From assembly GCF_002866825.1 (NCBI RefSeq), contig NZ_PKUS01000012.1:62001-126000 (forward strand): a stretch of 64,000 nucleotides of DNA. Reading direction: 5' to 3'. The notes beneath the pieces are model-generated. The model was not told where the DNA came from. It worked only from the letters and a program-made list of their open reading frames with translations, and did no database searches. This document shows positions 53,134-62,619 of this stretch, piece after piece; the first letter of the stretch is position 1, and the number at the start of each line of letters is the position of its first letter. The translations under genes and the position numbers were made by a program. This stretch comes from Pseudohalioglobus lutimaris (GTDB lineage Bacteria; Pseudomonadota; Gammaproteobacteria; Pseudomonadales; Halieaceae).

Positions 53134-53828
53134 TTATTGCGAAGAAGCTCAAAAGATTGCTTTGCCCAGCCGCGGAGGGCGGCTTACCTCGGCTGCTGCG
53201 CTTGCCCGGTATGTGTGTGGTTGGCCTGCTCTGCTCGGTGGTGAACGCCGCCCCGCAGATCGACCTCGAGGGGCTAATGCCCAAAACCGCGATTCTTCTG
53301 GTCGATGGCGAACGCAAGATGCTCCGTGAAGGGCAGTCTTTCAAAGGCGTGACACTGATCGCTGCCTATTCCCGCACCGCGACCCTGGAGGTGCAGGGCA
53401 AGCAAGTAGTGCTCGGGCTCTCGCAGCGGGTGGGTAGTAATTACCAGGCCCCGCCGGCACAGGTTGTCAGCATCAGCCGTAATGCCAGCCTGCAGTACCT
53501 GACCAACGCGTCAATAAACGGCAGAAAAGTGGAGGTGCTGGTCGATACGGGTGCCAATATGGTTGCAATGAATGAGTCGGAAGCGCTGCGTATGGGTATC
53601 AATCTCAAGCAGGCCGCGCCTGCGCAAGTTGAGACGGCCTCGGGTGTGGTTCCGGCCTGGAGCGTGAGCCTGGCTTCTGTGGATGTGGGTGGAATTCGGG
53701 TAAATAACGTGCCGGCAACGGTCATAGCCGGAGCGTACCCGGGTACGGTTTTACTGGGTATGACTTACCTGCGCCACGTAAAAATAGAGGAAAACAAGGG
53801 GATTCTCACCCTGAGTCGCATGCAGTGA
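53130..53828 (+). CDS. Retropepsin-like aspartic protease, membrane-anchored (TIGR02281 type)
   Basis: This 232-residue protein has an N-terminal hydrophobic stretch (about 25-40), a variable SH3-like middle and a retropepsin-like C-terminal domain. The domain carries the active-site [12 protein letters not shown] motif at about residue 135 and a closing LLGMTYL. Proteins of this kind (clan AA, TIGR02281) are single-domain aspartyl proteases thought to act as dimers in the periplasm, with unknown substrates. Its start overlaps the pgpA stop (ATGA). ribA follows after 49 bases. Confidence 0.8.
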   Translation: MIIAKKLKRLLCPAAEGGLPRLLRLPGMCVVGLLCSVVNAAPQIDLEGLMPKTAILLVDGERKMLREGQSFKGVTLIAAYSRTATLEVQGKQVVLGLSQRVGSNYQAPPAQVVSISRNASLQYLTNASINGRKVEVLVDTGANMVAMNESEALRMGINLKQAAPAQVETASGVVPAWSVSLASVDVGGIRVNNVPATVIAGAYPGTVLLGMTYLRHVKIEENKGILTLSRMQ

Positions 53829-53877
53829 GGGCGCTCGCCCAAGCCCCGGCAAACTGTTAGAATACGCGCCCTTTTAC

Positions 53878-54489
53878 ATGGATACGCCCCCCTTGAGCGC
53901 ACGCTACGTAGAATCCTCCCGCCTCCCCACTGCCTGGGGTGACTTCGATATGCACGGATTCGAAGATGTGGATACCAACAAGGAACACGTCGTATTGACC
54001 ATGGGTGAAGTGGGCAATGGCGAGCCTGTACTGGCCCGTGTCCACTCCGAATGCCTCACCGGCGACGCCCTGTTCAGCATGCGTTGTGATTGTGGCAACC
54101 AGTTACAGGCAGCGCTGCAGGCTATCGCTGAGGAAGGGCGAGGTGCACTGTTTTACCTGCGCCAGGAAGGGCGCGGAATTGGCCTGCTCAACAAGATCAA
54201 GGCCTACAAACTGCAGGATGCCGGTGCGGACACCGTAGAAGCTAACGAACAGCTTGGCTTTGGCGCCGACATGCGCGATTACAGTATTCTCAAGCCCATG
54301 TTCGAGCACCTGAATATCCAGTCAGTGCGCCTGATGACAAACAACCCGCGCAAGGTGAACGCGATCGAAGAGCAGGGTATTGACGTGGTTGAGCGTATTC
54401 CCCTGCATACGGACAGCAATCCGCATAACGAGAAATACTTGAGGACCAAGGCGGGAAAGCTGGGGCATATGTTTGAGGGGCGGGAATAG
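53878..54489 (+). CDS. ribA: GTP cyclohydrolase II
   Basis: This 203-residue protein contains the zinc site [21 protein letters not shown], the catalytic [19 protein letters not shown] and the [12 protein letters not shown] motif. All residues needed for GTP to 2,5-diamino-6-ribosylamino-pyrimidinone phosphate are present. It supplies the activity that the degenerate C-terminal half of RibBA lacks. It converges with ispA, 24 bases away. Confidence 0.96.
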   Translation: MDTPPLSARYVESSRLPTAWGDFDMHGFEDVDTNKEHVVLTMGEVGNGEPVLARVHSECLTGDALFSMRCDCGNQLQAALQAIAEEGRGALFYLRQEGRGIGLLNKIKAYKLQDAGADTVEANEQLGFGADMRDYSILKPMFEHLNIQSVRLMTNNPRKVNAIEEQGIDVVERIPLHTDSNPHNEKYLRTKAGKLGHMFEGRE

Positions 54490-54513
54490 GGCAACCGGGT
54501 CAAAGGTAGCGGT

Positions 54514-55431
54514 CTATCGATCACGCTCCACAATATAACGCGCCAATTCCCTTAGCTGGTCCGCCGACCCCCCGAACATCTCCAATGCATCAAGCGCCGC
54601 CTGCAGTAATCGCTGTGCTTCCGCTTTGGCACCGTCCAGCCCTAACAGTTTCACATAGGTAGGCTTGTTGGCCTCGGCATCCTTGCCCTGGGTCTTGCCC
54701 AGTGTCTCGGAGTTACTTTCCACATCGAGAATATCGTCTACCACCTGAAACGCCAGGCCAATATGGTCGCCATACGCATCCAGTGCCGCTAGCTGCACGT
54801 TTGTTGCACCGGCCGCAATTCCCCCTAGCGCCAGCGACGCGCGAATCAGCGCTCCGGTTTTCATCCTGTGCATGGCGCGCAGTTCGTCCAGCATCATGTC
54901 CGAGTCTACCGCCTGGATGTCAACATACTGACCGCCCACCATGCCTTCCATACCGGCCGCCTGGGCCAGCACCTTGATCATGCGCACTTTCTGCTCTGCA
55001 GAGAGATCTGGTGCATCAGCAAGTAATTCAAAAGCCCGGGTCTGCAGGCCGTCCCCCACCAGAATGGCGGTGGCCTCGTCATACGCTTTGTGCAGGCTGG
55101 GTTTGCCGCGACGCATGTCGTCATCGTCCATGGCTGGCAGGTCGTCGTGGATTAATGAATAGGTGTGTATGAGCTCTATGGCGCAAGCAACCGATGGCAG
55201 CGCATCGGCTGTGAGCTCAGCGTTTGCTACGGAATAGTTGGCGCCGTAAACCAGGCATGGACGAATGCGTTTGCCTCCAGTAGCCAGGGCATATTCCATG
55301 GCCCTGGAAATTCCCTTCATCGGGTGAGCGTGCTTGATGAAATCAGCTGCGCTTCCGGAAAGAAAATTGGCGCACGCCCTCTCGAATCCGTCCTGTGCGC
55401 TGCGCATAAAACCAGGCTGGTTTGATTTCAC
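54514..55431 (-). CDS. ispA: (2E,6E)-farnesyl diphosphate synthase
   Basis: This 305-residue trans-prenyltransferase has the first Asp-rich motif in IHDDLPAMDDDDMRRGKP and the second in FQVVDDILDVE. GKRIRPCLVY and the TGALIRASLALGG segment are typical of IspA. It makes farnesyl diphosphate for quinone and undecaprenyl chains. The GTG start overlaps the xseB stop (GTGA) and has GAGGAA upstream. In relatives dxs follows directly. Here it does not. Confidence 0.96.
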   Translation of the reverse strand: MKSNQPGFMRSAQDGFERACANFLSGSAADFIKHAHPMKGISRAMEYALATGGKRIRPCLVYGANYSVANAELTADALPSVACAIELIHTYSLIHDDLPAMDDDDMRRGKPSLHKAYDEATAILVGDGLQTRAFELLADAPDLSAEQKVRMIKVLAQAAGMEGMVGGQYVDIQAVDSDMMLDELRAMHRMKTGALIRASLALGGIAAGATNVQLAALDAYGDHIGLAFQVVDDILDVESNSETLGKTQGKDAEANKPTYVKLLGLDGAKAEAQRLLQAALDALEMFGGSADQLRELARYIVERDR

Positions 55432-55673
55432 ACGGATTCCTCGTCACCCTGCTGCTCGGGCGCATCCGGGTCGGTATTTTCATCAAGCAATTGTTGCACT
55501 TTTTGCTGTGCTTCGAGTAGCGCTCTCTGGGCATCGCGGATAAGCTGTACGCCGGTCTCAAAGTCTCTCAGTGATTCTTCCAGCGAGAGATTATCGCCCT
55601 CCATGCGGCTAGTCAGGGTTTCCAACTCAGCTAGCGTGGTGGCGAAATCAGGGGTTTGTTTTTTTTTGCTCAT
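55428..55673 (-). CDS. xseB: Exodeoxyribonuclease VII small subunit
   Basis: The ATG at 55673 gives 81 residues, the family length. The XseB core is ATTLAELETLTSRMEGDNLSLEESLRDFETGVQLIRDAQRAL-like, followed by an acidic tail. With XseA it forms the nuclease that trims single-stranded DNA. It overlaps ispA by four bases. The divergent flippase gene starts about 140 bases away. Confidence 0.95.
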   Translation of the reverse strand: MSKKKQTPDFATTLAELETLTSRMEGDNLSLEESLRDFETGVQLIRDAQRALLEAQQKVQQLLDENTDPDAPEQQGDEESV

Positions 55674-55813
55674 TAGCGGCTCAAATGCGGTTTTGACGAA
55701 TGGGCCAGTATAACAAAACGTGGATGTGTGATCTGCTTTGTGCGTAATACGATTGCTGCAGGTGGAAGGTGGTGCCCGCATTGCCAGGCAGGCATGCCTT
55801 GGAGAAGGTGACT

Positions 55814-57097
55814 GTGCCTAACAAGTCAGGAATACGCTCACTAATGTCGAGTTCTGGCATATATCTATTTTCAAATATATTCAGCGCAGTCATTCCATTC
55901 CTATTGTTGCCAATCCTCACTCGCTATCTTAACCCTGTGGAGTATGGTGAAGTTGCCATGTTTCAAACCTTTCTGGCGGCGCTTGGGTCGATTGTCGGGC
56001 TGGGTGCAGTTGGCGCTGCCGGACGCAAGTACTACGATCACGACATTCACGCCATTGAGTTCAGGCACTACATCGCTGCATGCCTGCAGGTTCTGATACT
56101 GAGCACTCTCCTGGTTTTCATAGCCGTATATCTATTTCGTGGGCATTTTGCACTTTGGATGAATATCCAGGTCTCGTGGGTGCTGTGGGCAGTTTTCGCA
56201 TGTTCCGCCGGCGTTGTAATCCAGCTGCGTTTGGGGCAGTGGCAAGTTCGCCAGCAACCTTTTCAGTATGGCGCATTGCAGGTATCAAAAGGCGTGCTGG
56301 ACCTGCTGTTTTGCCTGTTATTGGTTGTGGTGCTGCTCAGCGGCTCCCAGGGCCGGATTGATGCGCTACTGTGTGCTACCGGCCTGATTGCATCTGCAGC
56401 CCTGGTTCTTCTGGGCAAGGATGGGTTGCTCGGCCTTTTTTCGTGGAAACCCGAGTATCTTAAAGACGTATTGCGGTTCGGCCTTCCTCTGTTGCCTCAC
56501 ACGGTCGGGATTTTTTTATTAACGTCGATGGATCGGTTTGTGGTCAATGCGCAGCTCGGGTTGGCCGATGCTGGTGTCTATATGGTTGCGGTGCAGCTCA
56601 CGGCTGTTATGGCCCTGGTTTTCGATGCAGTCAACAAGGCATATGTACCGTGGTTGTTTGAGCGCCTCCAGAGAGACGTGACTGCAGAAAAGCAGGAGAT
56701 TGTTAAGCTCACCTATATCTGGTTTGCAGTGATTTTACTGGGTGCCGCATTGGCGTTCATTCTGGGGCCTCAATTGGTTATTCTAATTGCAGGTGAGCAG
56801 TACGCCGGAGCCGGTAAAGTCATCGGTTGGCTGGCGATGGGGCAGGCGTTTGGCGGGATGTACCTGATGGTTACAAATTACATATTCTACTCAAGGCGGA
56901 CCGGGCGACTTTCTTTGGCTACGGTAACTTCGGGTCTGATCAATGTTGTTTTGTTGGTCTCTTTGGTTTCATTGTTTGGGCTGGAGGGGGCAGCTATCGC
57001 ATTTGCCATAGCGATGGCTATTCGGTTCCTGTTAACGTGGTGGGTAGCCCATCGGAGTCATCCGATGCCCTGGTTTGATTTTCGTGGACCAGCTTAA
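55814..57097 (+). CDS. Oligosaccharide flippase family (Wzx-like) membrane protein
   Basis: This protein of 427 residues has about 12 to 14 membrane helices throughout and the flippase N-terminus SSGIYLFSNIFSAVIPFLLLPILTRYLNPVEYGEVA. It belongs to the MVF superfamily that moves lipid-linked oligosaccharides across the inner membrane. The GTG at 55814 follows GGAGAAGG. An in-frame GTG at 55808 is possible. It faces a minus-strand group of glycosyltransferases and methyltransferases and differs from the core genes in its higher A+T content. Confidence 0.85.
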   Translation: MPNKSGIRSLMSSSGIYLFSNIFSAVIPFLLLPILTRYLNPVEYGEVAMFQTFLAALGSIVGLGAVGAAGRKYYDHDIHAIEFRHYIAACLQVLILSTLLVFIAVYLFRGHFALWMNIQVSWVLWAVFACSAGVVIQLRLGQWQVRQQPFQYGALQVSKGVLDLLFCLLLVVVLLSGSQGRIDALLCATGLIASAALVLLGKDGLLGLFSWKPEYLKDVLRFGLPLLPHTVGIFLLTSMDRFVVNAQLGLADAGVYMVAVQLTAVMALVFDAVNKAYVPWLFERLQRDVTAEKQEIVKLTYIWFAVILLGAALAFILGPQLVILIAGEQYAGAGKVIGWLAMGQAFGGMYLMVTNYIFYSRRTGRLSLATVTSGLINVVLLVSLVSLFGLEGAAIAFAIAMAIRFLLTWWVAHRSHPMPWFDFRGPA

Positions 57098-57313
57098 TCA
57101 CGCTCAATAGCGCCGCTATTCCTGTTGCAAAGATGCCGGTTCTTTTGGCAACAAATCTACTCCGACAGGCCTGGCCGGGTATCAACCGCGCGGTAAAGCC
57201 GTGCTCCTTCCAGGTAAGTGGTTTGTAAAATGCGGTGTTGGGTCGATATGTTCAGCAATGATGGGAAAAGCAGTTATCCAGGAAATCATCATGCAACGTA
57301 TGGAGGCGAAAAC
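57098..57313. other. Intergenic region inside the polysaccharide block
   Basis: This 216-base gap lies between two convergent genes. No gene, strong terminator or repeat was seen. Confidence 0.5.
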
Positions 57314-58372
57314 CTATGCGCCTTTTAAGGAAACAGGTTCCGTGTAGTGTAAGAACAGCGCCAGTGCTTCACCTTTAAATAGTCTGATAGAAGCACCAGG
57401 GCGATCGAGATCGATTCTTCTGCACCTGAGGCCAAAGAGCGCACTTCCGGTTATCAGGCTCGTTGAGCTGAATCCCCATACTTCCTTTATACTCTGGGTT
57501 TTTGCCGCGAACAGGTCCTCTGCCGGGCCTGCATAGGTAAGTTGTTCGATTCCTAGATGATCGTATTTTCCACTGGTCTCTGCCGGGTGGGTCTTGATTG
57601 CAGGTTGTGCCCCCATCTCCTCGATCTGTTCTTTCATGCTTTTTAGCGCATCAAGCATTTCGCGCTCTGAGCATATTCCCATCTCTGAGAACGGTTGGGT
57701 GAGTATCAATACGGTATTCGGTTGCAGATCAACCGATGCCTTTCCCAGGCTATAGTTTTCTAAAAATGTTGCGCGGTAGCGTTCTGCGATATCCTGGTTT
57801 ATTGAAGGGGTCCCTTCAATGAAGCTGAAAAGGCTGACTCGCTCTCCTCCCAAAGCGGTTAAGTGGTTCCAGATTTTAGCGTAAACCCAGGCCAGTATTT
57901 TCCTTGTGATTTGGTTAGATGCCTGCCGTTCTGCCTCTTGCCGAAAACTGTGGCTTAAGTTGAATGACCCAATACCCTCGTCGAGTATCACAGGCTTATA
58001 CCGCAGCATCCTCCGCCAAGAGCCAACAGTAAACATTACGCTGGCCATGGTGGGAGAGCACAAGGGTTTGGTGTTGCGTCCAGATAACTTCGAAAGCAGA
58101 GTGACTAATGGCTTCAGTAGCAGGTAAAGCGGCCACAGCGGAGACTTATTCAACTCGAAATCTGCTTCGTCAACGAATGTGATATCCATGTTTCCGCGGG
58201 TGCGGTCAGGTCGGCGCAGGATGTTCTTTGCCCACGGACCCTTTGAGACGATGACGAGCACTTTTAATCTTGCTTCTGTCTGCCTGAATAGAGAGGCGTA
58301 AGCCATAAGCGTTGCCAGGTGCAACGGCGAAATAATCTTGTAGCCAACTATGTCGTACTCTTCTATTTTCAT
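57314..58372 (-). CDS. Putative polysialyltransferase/GT52-like glycosyltransferase
   Basis: This 352-residue protein has no signal or membrane helix. Features that recall the sialyltransferase/polysialyltransferase-like families are PVILDEGIGSFNL near residue 130, LTQPFSEMGICSE in the middle, AIKTHPAE near 260 and GFSSTSLITGSALFG near 300, a typical HP and SS/TS arrangement. Sequence similarity is recognised by motif only, so substrate and linkage are unknown. It lies in the surface-polysaccharide block between the flippase and the FkbM methyltransferase genes. Confidence 0.5.
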   Translation of the reverse strand: MKIEEYDIVGYKIISPLHLATLMAYASLFRQTEARLKVLVIVSKGPWAKNILRRPDRTRGNMDITFVDEADFELNKSPLWPLYLLLKPLVTLLSKLSGRNTKPLCSPTMASVMFTVGSWRRMLRYKPVILDEGIGSFNLSHSFRQEAERQASNQITRKILAWVYAKIWNHLTALGGERVSLFSFIEGTPSINQDIAERYRATFLENYSLGKASVDLQPNTVLILTQPFSEMGICSEREMLDALKSMKEQIEEMGAQPAIKTHPAETSGKYDHLGIEQLTYAGPAEDLFAAKTQSIKEVWGFSSTSLITGSALFGLRCRRIDLDRPGASIRLFKGEALALFLHYTEPVSLKGA

Positions 58373-58525
58373 CTCATATTTGCGCGTGCGGGCCTGTTTT
58401 CAAGTGGCTTTTTTCCCGTAGGAAGGGACCTTGTTGTGCTGCGGTGGCAGTGCCCTGTGCGAACTAATGTGGTGACACTTTAGCCAACTGGCCGACCGCA
58501 GGGACGCTTTCAAGCTTAATGATTG

Positions 58526-59311
58526 TCATGTGCTTTCCTCCGAATGGCATCTGGAGAGATAAACGTTTTCGCCCTGAGTCCATTCATTGGTGAAGCCAGG
58601 AGTGCCTTGATAGAAGGACCGCGTACATCCGGGTTTCATGCGCTCATGAAGTTCCACGATGATGGTGTCAACTTTATCCAGCCAGTTGGATGTGTCGGCG
58701 AATACTTCTTTCTCTGCTCCTTCTATATCAATCTTGAGGAGGTCTATATGCTCCAGTTGAAAGTCTTCCAATATCTTGTCGACGGTGATGCCTTCGACTT
58801 GCCCGTGCTCGCCAGGTGAATGCTCGCGATTGAGAGCATCTTCCTCGCCAGACTCGGTCATGAAGCCCCACTTTCCAAGTCCGGGATCAACTAGTGAAAT
58901 TTTTTCGTTAGTATTCCACAGGGCTGCCTGAAGAGGGTGGATGTTGGGGTAGTTTGCGGTGTTTTCGCGCAAGAGAATAAAGTTGCTTTCTTCGGGTTCT
59001 ATGGCAATTATTTTTGCCCCCGGGTATTTGTTGGCGAAAAATATGGATGCCAGCCCTATGTTTGCTCCGGCGTCTATGATGATTTCTGGCGCGGGATAGT
59101 CGTGAAGTTCGTATTCACGATAGATAAAAATTTGCCTGAAGGTCGGGACATCCGACGTCATCGCTCGCAATCGAATCGGGTGCGCTGCGTCACCAATATG
59201 CTTTTCAATATATGTATCCTTCTTCAAAATGCATGCCGAAAGACTGGATAAAATGCCTTTCGGCCCCAGTACTCTGAAGTAGTTCGCGATTCTGGAAAGT
59301 GCTTCAAACAT
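58526..59311 (-). CDS. FkbM family SAM-dependent methyltransferase
   Basis: This 261-residue protein has the SAM-binding motif IIIDAGANIGLASIFFA followed by IIAIEPEESNFILLREN and, later, IDLLKIDIEGAEKEVF. This series defines the FkbM family of O-methyltransferases. Such proteins often modify sugars in surface polysaccharide loci. The C-terminal part (ELHERMKPGCT) is normal. It is in the same orientation as neighbouring glycosyltransferase genes, but gaps of 153 and 62 bases separate it from them. Confidence 0.85.
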   Translation of the reverse strand: MFEALSRIANYFRVLGPKGILSSLSACILKKDTYIEKHIGDAAHPIRLRAMTSDVPTFRQIFIYREYELHDYPAPEIIIDAGANIGLASIFFANKYPGAKIIAIEPEESNFILLRENTANYPNIHPLQAALWNTNEKISLVDPGLGKWGFMTESGEEDALNREHSPGEHGQVEGITVDKILEDFQLEHIDLLKIDIEGAEKEVFADTSNWLDKVDTIIVELHERMKPGCTRSFYQGTPGFTNEWTQGENVYLSRCHSEEST

Positions 59312-59373
59312 AAAACGTGTCTATTCCTCTTCCCCTGGGCTACGGGGAGTTCGTTTTCTATGCCTCGCGGCGT

Positions 59374-60462
59374 TCATCTGGCAGCCAGTGTTGTCAGCTT
59401 TTCAAGTTCAATCAAGTACTCTGCACCGACATTCTCCCACAGTAAGGCGGTACCCTGCTCTTCGAGGATTGGCCTGGCGAGTTGCGCCGAAATCGACGCC
59501 AGTAGTGAGTCGACGTTTTCGGGCTCGTAACACAGGTACCCGGATCTTGGCAGGTATTCAGCGATATTCGAGATGTTAGATGCGATGATTGGGCGTCCAC
59601 ATGCGATGTATTCCGATAGTTTGCACGGGTTGCACGTCTCTGCCAGCAGCGTCCTGCGATAAGGTATCAGGCACAGGTCGGCGCAGCCAATCACAAGCGG
59701 TATTTTTTCCTGCGGCAGGCGTCCTAAATAGTGAACAAGAGGATGGTTGCTATGCAGGTCACTGAGCCCTGGGCCGGCGATGATCAGCCTGGGTTGATGG
59801 CCTGATTCAGCGAGAAGCTCAACCGTCCTGATGAGCGTGTTTTCGTCAAATCTTGAATCAACGTTGCCCACATACACCAGATTGCGATGGTTTTTGTCCA
59901 GACCTAGTTTTTCGCAGCAATCGTCGCGATCCAGAGCGCGGAATACCGTGTTGTCCGTGGCCTGGGGAGCGATATGGGTGTTTTGACTGTACGTGCCGAT
60001 TCTCTCGGCAAGTCTTTCACTGTCGCAAACAACTAGCGCTGCATTACTGAGCGCTTTTCGGTACATCCAGCGCATACCGGGAACGCGGTTGCTCCCGAAG
60101 TCTTCGTAATTATGGTAAAGGTCAAATACGAATGGAACGTTGAGCTTCTGCGCCAGGCGCATGCCGATATAGCCAAAATGACTGTCACAGCTTGCGATCA
60201 CGATATCGGGCGGGTTTGCTTTAACGCTCTCGCGGATTTTAGCCCCAAAGCCGGCCCATGGTTTGAAAAATGGTGCAGCGACTATGTGCAAGTTTGGTTC
60301 CTGCAAATGCGTGCTCTTCATACTCTTGTAATCGGCTGCAACGACGGTCACTCGATGTCCGCAGTCTGCCCAGTGGCGGGGAAAGTGGTATAAACGGCCG
60401 AATCTTTCCTTGATCAGATCACTGCCGGTGTAAAAACGTTTACAGAGGAAAAGTATATTCAT
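59374..60462 (-). CDS. Glycosyltransferase, GT4-like
   Basis: This 362-residue, GT-B fold protein has NILFLCKRFYTGSDLI at the start, the donor-domain segment NLVYVGNVDSRFDENTLIR and the LIPYRRTLLAETCNPCKLSEYIACGRPIIAS motif with its sugar-nucleotide-binding Glu region. It probably adds a sugar to a lipid-linked glycan. The acceptor and donor cannot be named. It is separated from the next glycosyltransferase gene by a 241-base gap. Confidence 0.8.
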   Translation of the reverse strand: MNILFLCKRFYTGSDLIKERFGRLYHFPRHWADCGHRVTVVAADYKSMKSTHLQEPNLHIVAAPFFKPWAGFGAKIRESVKANPPDIVIASCDSHFGYIGMRLAQKLNVPFVFDLYHNYEDFGSNRVPGMRWMYRKALSNAALVVCDSERLAERIGTYSQNTHIAPQATDNTVFRALDRDDCCEKLGLDKNHRNLVYVGNVDSRFDENTLIRTVELLAESGHQPRLIIAGPGLSDLHSNHPLVHYLGRLPQEKIPLVIGCADLCLIPYRRTLLAETCNPCKLSEYIACGRPIIASNISNIAEYLPRSGYLCYEPENVDSLLASISAQLARPILEEQGTALLWENVGAEYLIELEKLTTLAAR

Positions 60463-60703
60463 GAGTTGCGCTGGAGCAGGAAGATTGCGTGTAGGCCTGG
60501 TGAAGGGGCACTGGTTGCATCGCAGTTGTCTTTTGAGGCGCTATTCTTCATCTTTATATAAATGATCTGCTCTTCGATGCCAGTGGCTAACAAGAAAGTG
60601 TTTTCTCAGGAATACTGGACGCTAATAGCTCGTCCTCGGGGTGTCCTCTGTAGTCTGGCAGGTTCCTTATGACTCTGCAGGTTATTAAAACGGCGTGAAG
60701 TTG
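60463..60703. other. Intergenic region between two glycosyltransferase genes
   Basis: This 241-base stretch is AT-rich. No reading frame of convincing coding type, hairpin terminator or repeat was found. A promoter for the 59374-60462 gene is expected here. Confidence 0.5.
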
Positions 60704-61849
60704 TTAGTCGTCCATGGTTTGCGCCAGTACTTCTTTGAGCCGCGCACTGACAATTTTCCAGCTGAAGTCGGAGGCATGTTTGCGGCATGATTCAGCAGTG
60801 ATCGTACTATCATTGAATAGTTCGCAAACGGCACTGCTAAACAGATCATAGCGACCTTCGGGTACAAGTCGCCCATTCCCTGGTGAGATTGCGTCCGTCA
60901 CGCCGCCCAGAGAAAACGCCACGGTGGGTGTGCCCAGGGCAGCCGCTTCAATCGCCACCATGCCAAAGCCTTCTATGTCTCCTGGTACTTCGACTAGAGG
61001 GAGCACTTGTACGTCCGCAGCTGCATAAGCCGCCGTCAGTTCCCTGTCGCCCACTTTGCCCAGGAAAAGTACATTTTTTCCGAGTCCGCTCTCTTCAAGT
61101 GCTTTGTTTACGTGCTCTGTCTCACCGTTCCTGTTCAGGCTCTGATCGGGGCTGTCGCCGACGACCAATAGCACGGTATCAGGGTGGGCTTGAACTATAG
61201 CTGGCAGGCTGCGGGTGATGAATTGTGAGAGGCCTTTACGGCGGGTAATCCGCCCGGTGAATAAGACAACCCGCTTGTCCTGAATACGGTGCCTGCTGCA
61301 GAAGTCTGCGTCAGGGGGAAGGCTTGAAAGTTCGGGCAATGTGGTTCCCGGGTGAATAACGGTGATTTTACGCTCGGCAACACCCCTTTCGATCGCGAGT
61401 GCTTTAGTGCTTTGGCTATTTGCTATGAGCAGGTCTGCTGCCCGCACAGCCGGAATAAAAGCCCTCTGATAAATGAAATTGTTAACCACGATATCCAGGC
61501 CGTGAATAAACACCGCCGTGCGCAATTTGAACAGGCCCTTGAGTATCCACAGTGTGGGCGCTGCCAGGCCACTACCGCCGATAGCGAGATCGAAGTTTTT
61601 ACGCAGGCATGTTCTTGCTGCAATCATGCTGCCGATCGTGAGAAATGGCAGGAGGCCGAAGGGCACCTCATGAACTGTGGATTTTGGCGGAGCGTAGGCT
61701 CTGCAACCGGTAGGGCCAATTATGGTGAGATCTGCGTAACAAGAAATCCCCTCCGCAGTATGCTGCATCAGCCGTTCCATGCCGCCCGTCAGTGGCGGAA
61801 AGTTCCTGGTCACCATTAAAATGCGGGGTTTGGTCTCGCCTTCCTTCAT
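60704..61849 (-). CDS. Glycosyltransferase family 4 protein
   Basis: The ATG at 61849 overlaps the stop of the upstream methyltransferase gene (ATGA) and gives 381 residues. It has the GT4 motifs VTRNFPPLTGGMERLM, VVLFTGRITRRKGLSQFI and VPGDIEGFGMVAIEAAALGTPTVAF with the E(x)7E catalytic pattern. It is a retaining sugar transferase probably acting on a surface glycan. A longer in-frame start overlapping the upstream gene further is less likely. Confidence 0.85.
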   Translation of the reverse strand: MKEGETKPRILMVTRNFPPLTGGMERLMQHTAEGISCYADLTIIGPTGCRAYAPPKSTVHEVPFGLLPFLTIGSMIAARTCLRKNFDLAIGGSGLAAPTLWILKGLFKLRTAVFIHGLDIVVNNFIYQRAFIPAVRAADLLIANSQSTKALAIERGVAERKITVIHPGTTLPELSSLPPDADFCSRHRIQDKRVVLFTGRITRRKGLSQFITRSLPAIVQAHPDTVLLVVGDSPDQSLNRNGETEHVNKALEESGLGKNVLFLGKVGDRELTAAYAAADVQVLPLVEVPGDIEGFGMVAIEAAALGTPTVAFSLGGVTDAISPGNGRLVPEGRYDLFSSAVCELFNDSTITAESCRKHASDFSWKIVSARLKEVLAQTMDD

Positions 61850-62601
61850 CTGGCTGCTTTCTGTAGCAGCCAGATATGGGGCGTCGCCCACTTAAGGTTT
61901 CTGGCGACAAAATTTGCCATGCGCCATTTGGTCGAGCCAGGCTTGAGCATATAGTCGGCTCCAAATTTCTCAGGCTTGTCTATGATTTTCGCGGAATAAT
62001 CGTGGATTTGAAAAGACCCACATAATCGCTTTAGCGCCCAGTAGCTCACATGCTGTTCATGATAGTAATCACCCCGTCCAGTAAGACGCATGTACTGGTG
62101 AGCCAGGGGTCTCGGCAGCAGGGACAGAAAGGGTAGTTTGTAGTGCGGCTCCATTAGCATGACGCGGTTGTTGCCTGAGAAGTAGCAAAAGCCACCCGGT
62201 TTGAGTACGCGGTTAATTTCCGCGAACATTTTGCTTGCGTCCGGCACGTGCTCGTAAACATGGGAGCATACGACCACGTCAAAACTGTCGCTTGCATGTT
62301 GCAGTTGCATGGCGTCGCCGGCAGCAAAGTGCAGGTTTGGTTTGCTGAATTTTTTCTGGGCAAACTGCATGGCGGGTTCGTCAATATCGATTCCATGTAC
62401 CGAGCCAAAATAATCAGCCAGCACGTCATCGATAATCCCACTGGAGCTACCGACATCCAATAACGAAAGCTCGCTCAGGTCGTCGGTCCCCAGGAAGTCC
62501 TGGCAGACTTTAACGATGGTAAACGCCTTGCGCGCGCGCGCATCACTGTCAAAAACAGAGGGGCGAATCTTCGAATAATTGAGCTGGTAATCGCGATCCA
62601 T
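61846..62601 (-). CDS. Class I SAM-dependent methyltransferase (Methyltransf_11 type)
   Basis: This protein of 251 residues has motif I SLLDVGSSSGII, the acidic GIDIDEPAMQFA, FAAGDAMQL and FDVVVCSHVYEHVPDASKMFAEINRVLKPGG. The C-terminal part (ADYMLKPGSTKWRM) resembles methyltransferases in O-antigen and exopolysaccharide loci. It is translationally coupled to the next glycosyltransferase. The dxs stop lies 18 bases upstream, so the polysaccharide genes begin directly after dxs. Confidence 0.85.
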   Translation of the reverse strand: MDRDYQLNYSKIRPSVFDSDARARKAFTIVKVCQDFLGTDDLSELSLLDVGSSSGIIDDVLADYFGSVHGIDIDEPAMQFAQKKFSKPNLHFAAGDAMQLQHASDSFDVVVCSHVYEHVPDASKMFAEINRVLKPGGFCYFSGNNRVMLMEPHYKLPFLSLLPRPLAHQYMRLTGRGDYYHEQHVSYWALKRLCGSFQIHDYSAKIIDKPEKFGADYMLKPGSTKWRMANFVARNLKWATPHIWLLQKAAR

Positions 62602-62619
62602 TGCTTCTTTGAGGTCGCC

